DNA of 64,000 nt, taken from positions 1 to 64,000 of the forward strand of contig NZ_QEHR01000001.1 of the NCBI RefSeq assembly GCF_003095375.1. Direction: 5' to 3'. Numbering within the stretch: position 1 is the first letter of the stretch; each line of letters starts with the position of its first letter. The notes under the pieces are model-generated. The model was not told where the DNA came from. It saw nothing but the letters and a program-made list of their open reading frames with translations, and did not search any database. This document shows, one piece after another, positions 60,702 to 64,000 of the stretch. This DNA is from Marixanthomonas spongiae (GTDB lineage: Bacteria; Bacteroidota; Bacteroidia; Flavobacteriales; Flavobacteriaceae). Position numbers and translations under genes: made by a program.

Positions 60702-62861
60702 TTACTTTTTCAATAAACGGGCGGTAAACAAGTTTTGTTTCTCGGTATTCTGAAGTGTTACAAAATAGATCCCTTGGCGCAATGCTGAAACATCGAGTGT
60801 TGTTTTATGGTTTTCTCCAAAATCTGCCAAGTGGAAAAGCACTTCCCTTCCTTGAATATCGTACACCTTTATATACAATGATTTTTCTGTGTTGTACGAG
60901 ATGGTAACTGTTTCCGAAGTTGGATTAGGGTACAGCACCCCTTTTTCGGCAAGAGCTTTTGTGAAGAAGTTTTCAGCAAATGCAAAGGCGTGTTTCCCTA
61001 ATTTCTCGCCTATTATCCGTCCGGGAATATCATCGATCGGCGGGTGGATGCCTCCCCAAATACGGGACAAACTGCATTGGTCCGATGCATCCCGATATGT
61101 GGCCCATTGCAATTGCACATCAACACTGGGGCCGTCTTCAAAAACAAGGAACTCGCCTTTTTTAGCTTCAAAAGTGCCCATCCCTCCTGGAAAAAAGGGG
61201 TCGCCCGTCAGTAAGGTCAAAATTTCTGCCGCCGCCCTTGAAAAGGTAGAATGACCTGAAACATACCCGGCAAAAGGCGGTGTAACGAACGAAGGACGTT
61301 GATACGGGAACCATTCTTCGGCCAAAATCCAGCCCACGCCCGCTTCATCTTCATTGGGATCGACAATTTTACTCGGACCGCGCCAACAGTACAATTTTAT
61401 TTTTTCAACGTTTTCATTGAAAGCCCCGGCAAGCGGATCGCCTTCTTGCACCAATTCAATATAGTTTTCTACTAAAGGTATTCCGTGTGGATTGTATCGT
61501 GGCAAATTGGGGTCGCTGGATTGTCCTTCATCGCTCATATACCGTATGGCGCTTACCGGCCGTACATAATCGTAATAGCCTTTTATGCCCCAAGCAGAAA
61601 TAGCCACGTCGTGCATCGCACCTCCGAGGGTAAAGTAGGATTTTATGTCCCATTCCAAATCGGAGAGCACTTCTCCTCTACCTTTAAATTTTTTGATTAA
61701 CTCAGGTTGATCGTTTACGTAGTTTAGGATGGTAAACCAATGGCCTGGCGGGGTTTCGCTATCGGGGCCATCTGCCCAAAATTCGGCCAGCACACGGGCG
61801 TAATCTCCGCGTGGTACGAGTTGTTTTCTATATGGTTTTCCCGTGACAGGGTTCAGGTCACGGCCTTTGCTGGGATCGCCCCCATTTTTATAATTATAAA
61901 AGCTTTTATATTCCTTAAAAGTGGTGGGGAAATCGGTACTGTCAAAATTACCAATGCTTGCCGGCGAAATATCAATCATCACTCCATCTGCAGGGTCCAA
62001 ATGCGAGCTCCATACGGCTACCATAGCAAAGCTCCATTTGTAGGGATCGTCCATTCCCAAGAAATCCTGAATGTACCAAGGGTCGCCAGGATCGTAATAA
62101 CAGTTGTAATCAAAATCTGGTGTGGTATGGGTTGTTAAATCTTGTTCCCTCAAAGAAAAAGGGACGACCGCTCCCCATTCGGGCCCTAAAAATGGCGGTT
62201 GACCACCGGGAATGGTGTTTCCGCTTTGGTCCACCCAGTTTTCTACTTTTAAGGGTTGCCAATGGTTTGGGTACTCTAAAGTTGAATTTCCTGCAAAGTC
62301 AAGGTTTAGCGCTTCATTTAAAGGTTCGTAATATCGATTTTCATAATCATTGGCCTCATTGGACCCGTCCTGAAGCCCAAAAGCGATCAATTGTTCGGCT
62401 ATATAGTTTCCCAAGGCGGCGGGATTTCCGTTTTTATAATTTGAAGAAATGTAATTTATATCATACCCCAATTCATTCATTACTTGGTTGATCGATTTAA
62501 AAATCTCCTCTTTCCCTGGTGAATTTTGAAAGCGATGCTTCATTAATCGAAAAACAGCATAGCTCAACGCTTTTTTTGTTGCTTCAGAAGTGTTTTCAGA
62601 AGTTTTAAACCCTTCAAATTCACAGGTGTAATCACCTATTGTATTTCCCAAGAAATAGGGCGCAGCCTGCTTATCGAAAACCGCCCAAACATCATACATT
62701 GCAACCGAAGTATGAAACAGGTTACGTGCGTGCACCACGGGACGCGCAAAATCATTGCGAATGCCATGCAACACTTCCTCGTTCCACGTTCGGGCAATGG
62801 ATTGTGAAAAACAGGTTGTCGAAACAGCGACCAATAGAAATAGAAGCACTAATTTCTTCAT
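60702..62861 (-). CDS. Vanadium-haloperoxidase/PAP2-like T9SS cargo enzyme
   Basis: A 719-residue exported protein (MKKLVLLFLLVAVSTTCFSQ). Residues about 20-640 match the vanadium-dependent haloperoxidase/PAP2 phosphatase-like fold. The vanadate/phosphate site is suggested by GYVSGHSTFSRAA (near 535) and RIWGGIHPPIDD (near 602). The C-terminal 75 residues are a type A T9SS sorting domain (LYPNPTSETVTI, GIYFVTLQ, ARLLKK). The start at MKKLVLL is preferred over an ATG 27 bp earlier. Halide oxidation versus phosphatase activity cannot be decided. Confidence 0.85.
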   Translation of the reverse strand: MKKLVLLFLLVAVSTTCFSQSIARTWNEEVLHGIRNDFARPVVHARNLFHTSVAMYDVWAVFDKQAAPYFLGNTIGDYTCEFEGFKTSENTSEATKKALSYAVFRLMKHRFQNSPGKEEIFKSINQVMNELGYDINYISSNYKNGNPAALGNYIAEQLIAFGLQDGSNEANDYENRYYEPLNEALNLDFAGNSTLEYPNHWQPLKVENWVDQSGNTIPGGQPPFLGPEWGAVVPFSLREQDLTTHTTPDFDYNCYYDPGDPWYIQDFLGMDDPYKWSFAMVAVWSSHLDPADGVMIDISPASIGNFDSTDFPTTFKEYKSFYNYKNGGDPSKGRDLNPVTGKPYRKQLVPRGDYARVLAEFWADGPDSETPPGHWFTILNYVNDQPELIKKFKGRGEVLSDLEWDIKSYFTLGGAMHDVAISAWGIKGYYDYVRPVSAIRYMSDEGQSSDPNLPRYNPHGIPLVENYIELVQEGDPLAGAFNENVEKIKLYCWRGPSKIVDPNEDEAGVGWILAEEWFPYQRPSFVTPPFAGYVSGHSTFSRAAAEILTLLTGDPFFPGGMGTFEAKKGEFLVFEDGPSVDVQLQWATYRDASDQCSLSRIWGGIHPPIDDIPGRIIGEKLGKHAFAFAENFFTKALAEKGVLYPNPTSETVTISYNTEKSLYIKVYDIQGREVLFHLADFGENHKTTLDVSALRQGIYFVTLQNTEKQNLFTARLLKK

Positions 62862-62955
62862 AATGAATTCAAATGTACGAAACATCACACAATCAGTTCG
62901 TTAAAATTATCCTACAAGCAAGTGACTTCAGTAATACGAAACCATATTAAATTGC

Positions 62956-62963
62956 TATTTTTG
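62956..62963 (+). promoter_or_regulatory. -7 box for kynU
   Basis: TATTTTTG, 23 bases before the ATG at 62987. There is no TTG at -33. Confidence 0.5.
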
Positions 62964-62986
62964 TTAGCCTACGAAATTAGTTTTAT

Positions 62987-64000
62987 ATGAAGTATCAAAA
63001 CTCGCTTGAATTTGCCCAACAGCAAGACGCTGAAGACAATTTATCGCATTTCAGAAAAAAATTCCACATTCCTACCGACGATAGCGGCAACGAATTAATT
63101 TACCTCTGCGGAAACAGTCTTGGGCTACAACCAAAAAATACTTCAGAATACATTCAAAAAGAACTGCAGGATTGGGCAAAATTAGGGGTTGAGGGCCATA
63201 CCGAAGGGGAACACCCTTGGTTGCCCTATCACGAGTTTTTAGCCAATAGCATGGCTAAAATAGTAGGTGCCAAACCAAGCGAAGTGGTGATGATGAACAC
63301 CCTGACCACTAACTTACATTTAATGATGGTTTCGTTTTACCAACCTACCGATAAAAAATACAAAATTGTAATTGAAGCCGATGCCTTCCCTAGCGATAAA
63401 TACGCAATGGAAAGTCAATTAAAGTTTCATGGGTACGATGAAAAAGAAGGACTCATCCTCTGGAAACCTAGAGAAGGGGAAGAATTATGTCGTTTTGAAG
63501 ATTTAGAAACTATTCTGAAAGAACAAGGTGATGAAATTGCTTTACTTATGATTGGCAGCACCAATTATTACAGCGGGCAATCGTATCCGTTAAAAAAAAT
63601 CACCGATTTAGGCCATAAACACAACTGTAAAGTAGGTTTCGATTTAGCGCACGGCGCCGGGAACATTCAGCCAAATTTGCACGAAACGGGGGCTGATTTC
63701 GCCGTTTGGTGCAGTTACAAATATTTAAACAGCGGCCCTGGAAGTTTGGGCGGTTGTTTTGTGCACGAGCGTCATGCCAACAATAAAAATTTAACACGGT
63801 TTGCCGGTTGGTGGGGCCACAACAAAGAAACCCGTTTTAACATGCGGAAGGAGTTTGATGCACTACCGGGTGCCGAAGGCTGGCAATTGAGCAATCCACC
63901 CATTTTATCGATGGCGGCCATTAGAGCGTCGCTGGATGTTTTTGAAGCTGCCGGTTTTGAAAACCTGCGGAAAAAATCGGTTACATTGACCGGATTTTTA
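62987..64000 (+). CDS. kynU: Kynureninase (partial, runs off the window)
   Basis: PLP enzyme that cleaves kynurenine to anthranilate and alanine in tryptophan breakdown. The first 338 codons are in the window and remain open to base 64000; the usual length is about 420. IYLCGNSLGLQPKNT near the start, MNTLTTNLHLMM and the PLP lysine K245 (CSYKYLNSGPGSLGG) are clear family marks. Its product anthranilate is also the substrate of TrpD encoded 40 kb upstream. Confidence 0.93.
   Translation, partial: MKYQNSLEFAQQQDAEDNLSHFRKKFHIPTDDSGNELIYLCGNSLGLQPKNTSEYIQKELQDWAKLGVEGHTEGEHPWLPYHEFLANSMAKIVGAKPSEVVMMNTLTTNLHLMMVSFYQPTDKKYKIVIEADAFPSDKYAMESQLKFHGYDEKEGLILWKPREGEELCRFEDLETILKEQGDEIALLMIGSTNYYSGQSYPLKKITDLGHKHNCKVGFDLAHGAGNIQPNLHETGADFAVWCSYKYLNSGPGSLGGCFVHERHANNKNLTRFAGWWGHNKETRFNMRKEFDALPGAEGWQLSNPPILSMAAIRASLDVFEAAGFENLRKKSVTLTGFL

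Noticed and set aside
1-64000. Prophage, insertion sequence, integrative element or defence island
   Set aside because: No transposase, integrase, restriction-modification, abortive-infection or capsid-like gene was found; the gene content and order look like core chromosome.

Overview
The window is a stretch of core chromosome from a member of the Bacteroidota, almost certainly a marine-type flavobacterium (class Flavobacteriia). Four signs point there. Promoters follow the Bacteroidota pattern TTG, a gap of about 19 bases, then TAnnTTTG. There are no clear Shine-Dalgarno sites. At least four secreted proteins end in a type IX secretion (T9SS) type A sorting domain. The gene orders and protein types (eukaryote-like ProS, OmpP1/FadL porin, bTHX, FeS-type photolyase) are typical of that class. 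No phage, insertion sequence, integrase, CRISPR array or toxin-antitoxin pair was seen. The species was not identified.

Layout. Bases 1-441 hold three tandem minus-strand promoters feeding what looks like a ribosomal RNA leader; the 16S gene itself would lie beyond base 1. A candidate structured RNA follows at 580-704. Next is the translation cluster thrS-infC-rpmI-rplT (0.9-4.3 kb), in which infC has no ordinary start codon. From 4.7 to 9.2 kb are a T9SS cargo protein, an M14 peptidase lipoprotein, a NUDIX hydrolase, pyrE and an SRPBCC protein. birA faces rsfS-ftsH and a lipid operon (LUD protein-cdsA-psd-acyl-CoA-binding protein; 12.6-15.0 kb). valS, a DUF1573 protein, folE and cysS lead to trpDCFBA (21.2-25.6 kb), and then a tiny two-gene unit ending in ribosomal protein bTHX.

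The 26-33 kb part is dominated by two large T9SS cargo proteins flanking a YaaA plus uracil-DNA-glycosylase-like pair. Then come rluD with a PASTA protein, ddl-coaD, rpsT cotranscribed with tRNA-Glu, proS, a Gly/Tyr-rich lipoprotein with a FadL-like porin, a double aspartyl protease with a PDZ domain, an aminotransferase, murB, a fasciclin lipoprotein, a glycosyltransferase overlapping a sigma factor gene, lipA, gap, a hybrid histidine kinase, lpxK, a Nif3 protein with a coiled-coil protein that has lost its zinc ligands, and msrA. A compact photoreactivation unit (DUF2256, CRY-DASH, FeS photolyase) occupies 56.1-59.1 kb. The end of the window carries two tiny envelope genes, a GNAT protein, a lipoprotein, a T9SS vanadium-haloperoxidase-like enzyme and the start of kynureninase.

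Most genes are housekeeping: tRNA charging, ribosome function, tryptophan, pyrimidine, pterin, phospholipid, peptidoglycan and lipid A synthesis. The more unusual content is regulatory (shared stable-RNA promoter architecture, predicted leaderless mRNAs, the infC start) and in small genes that ordinary gene finders tend to miss.
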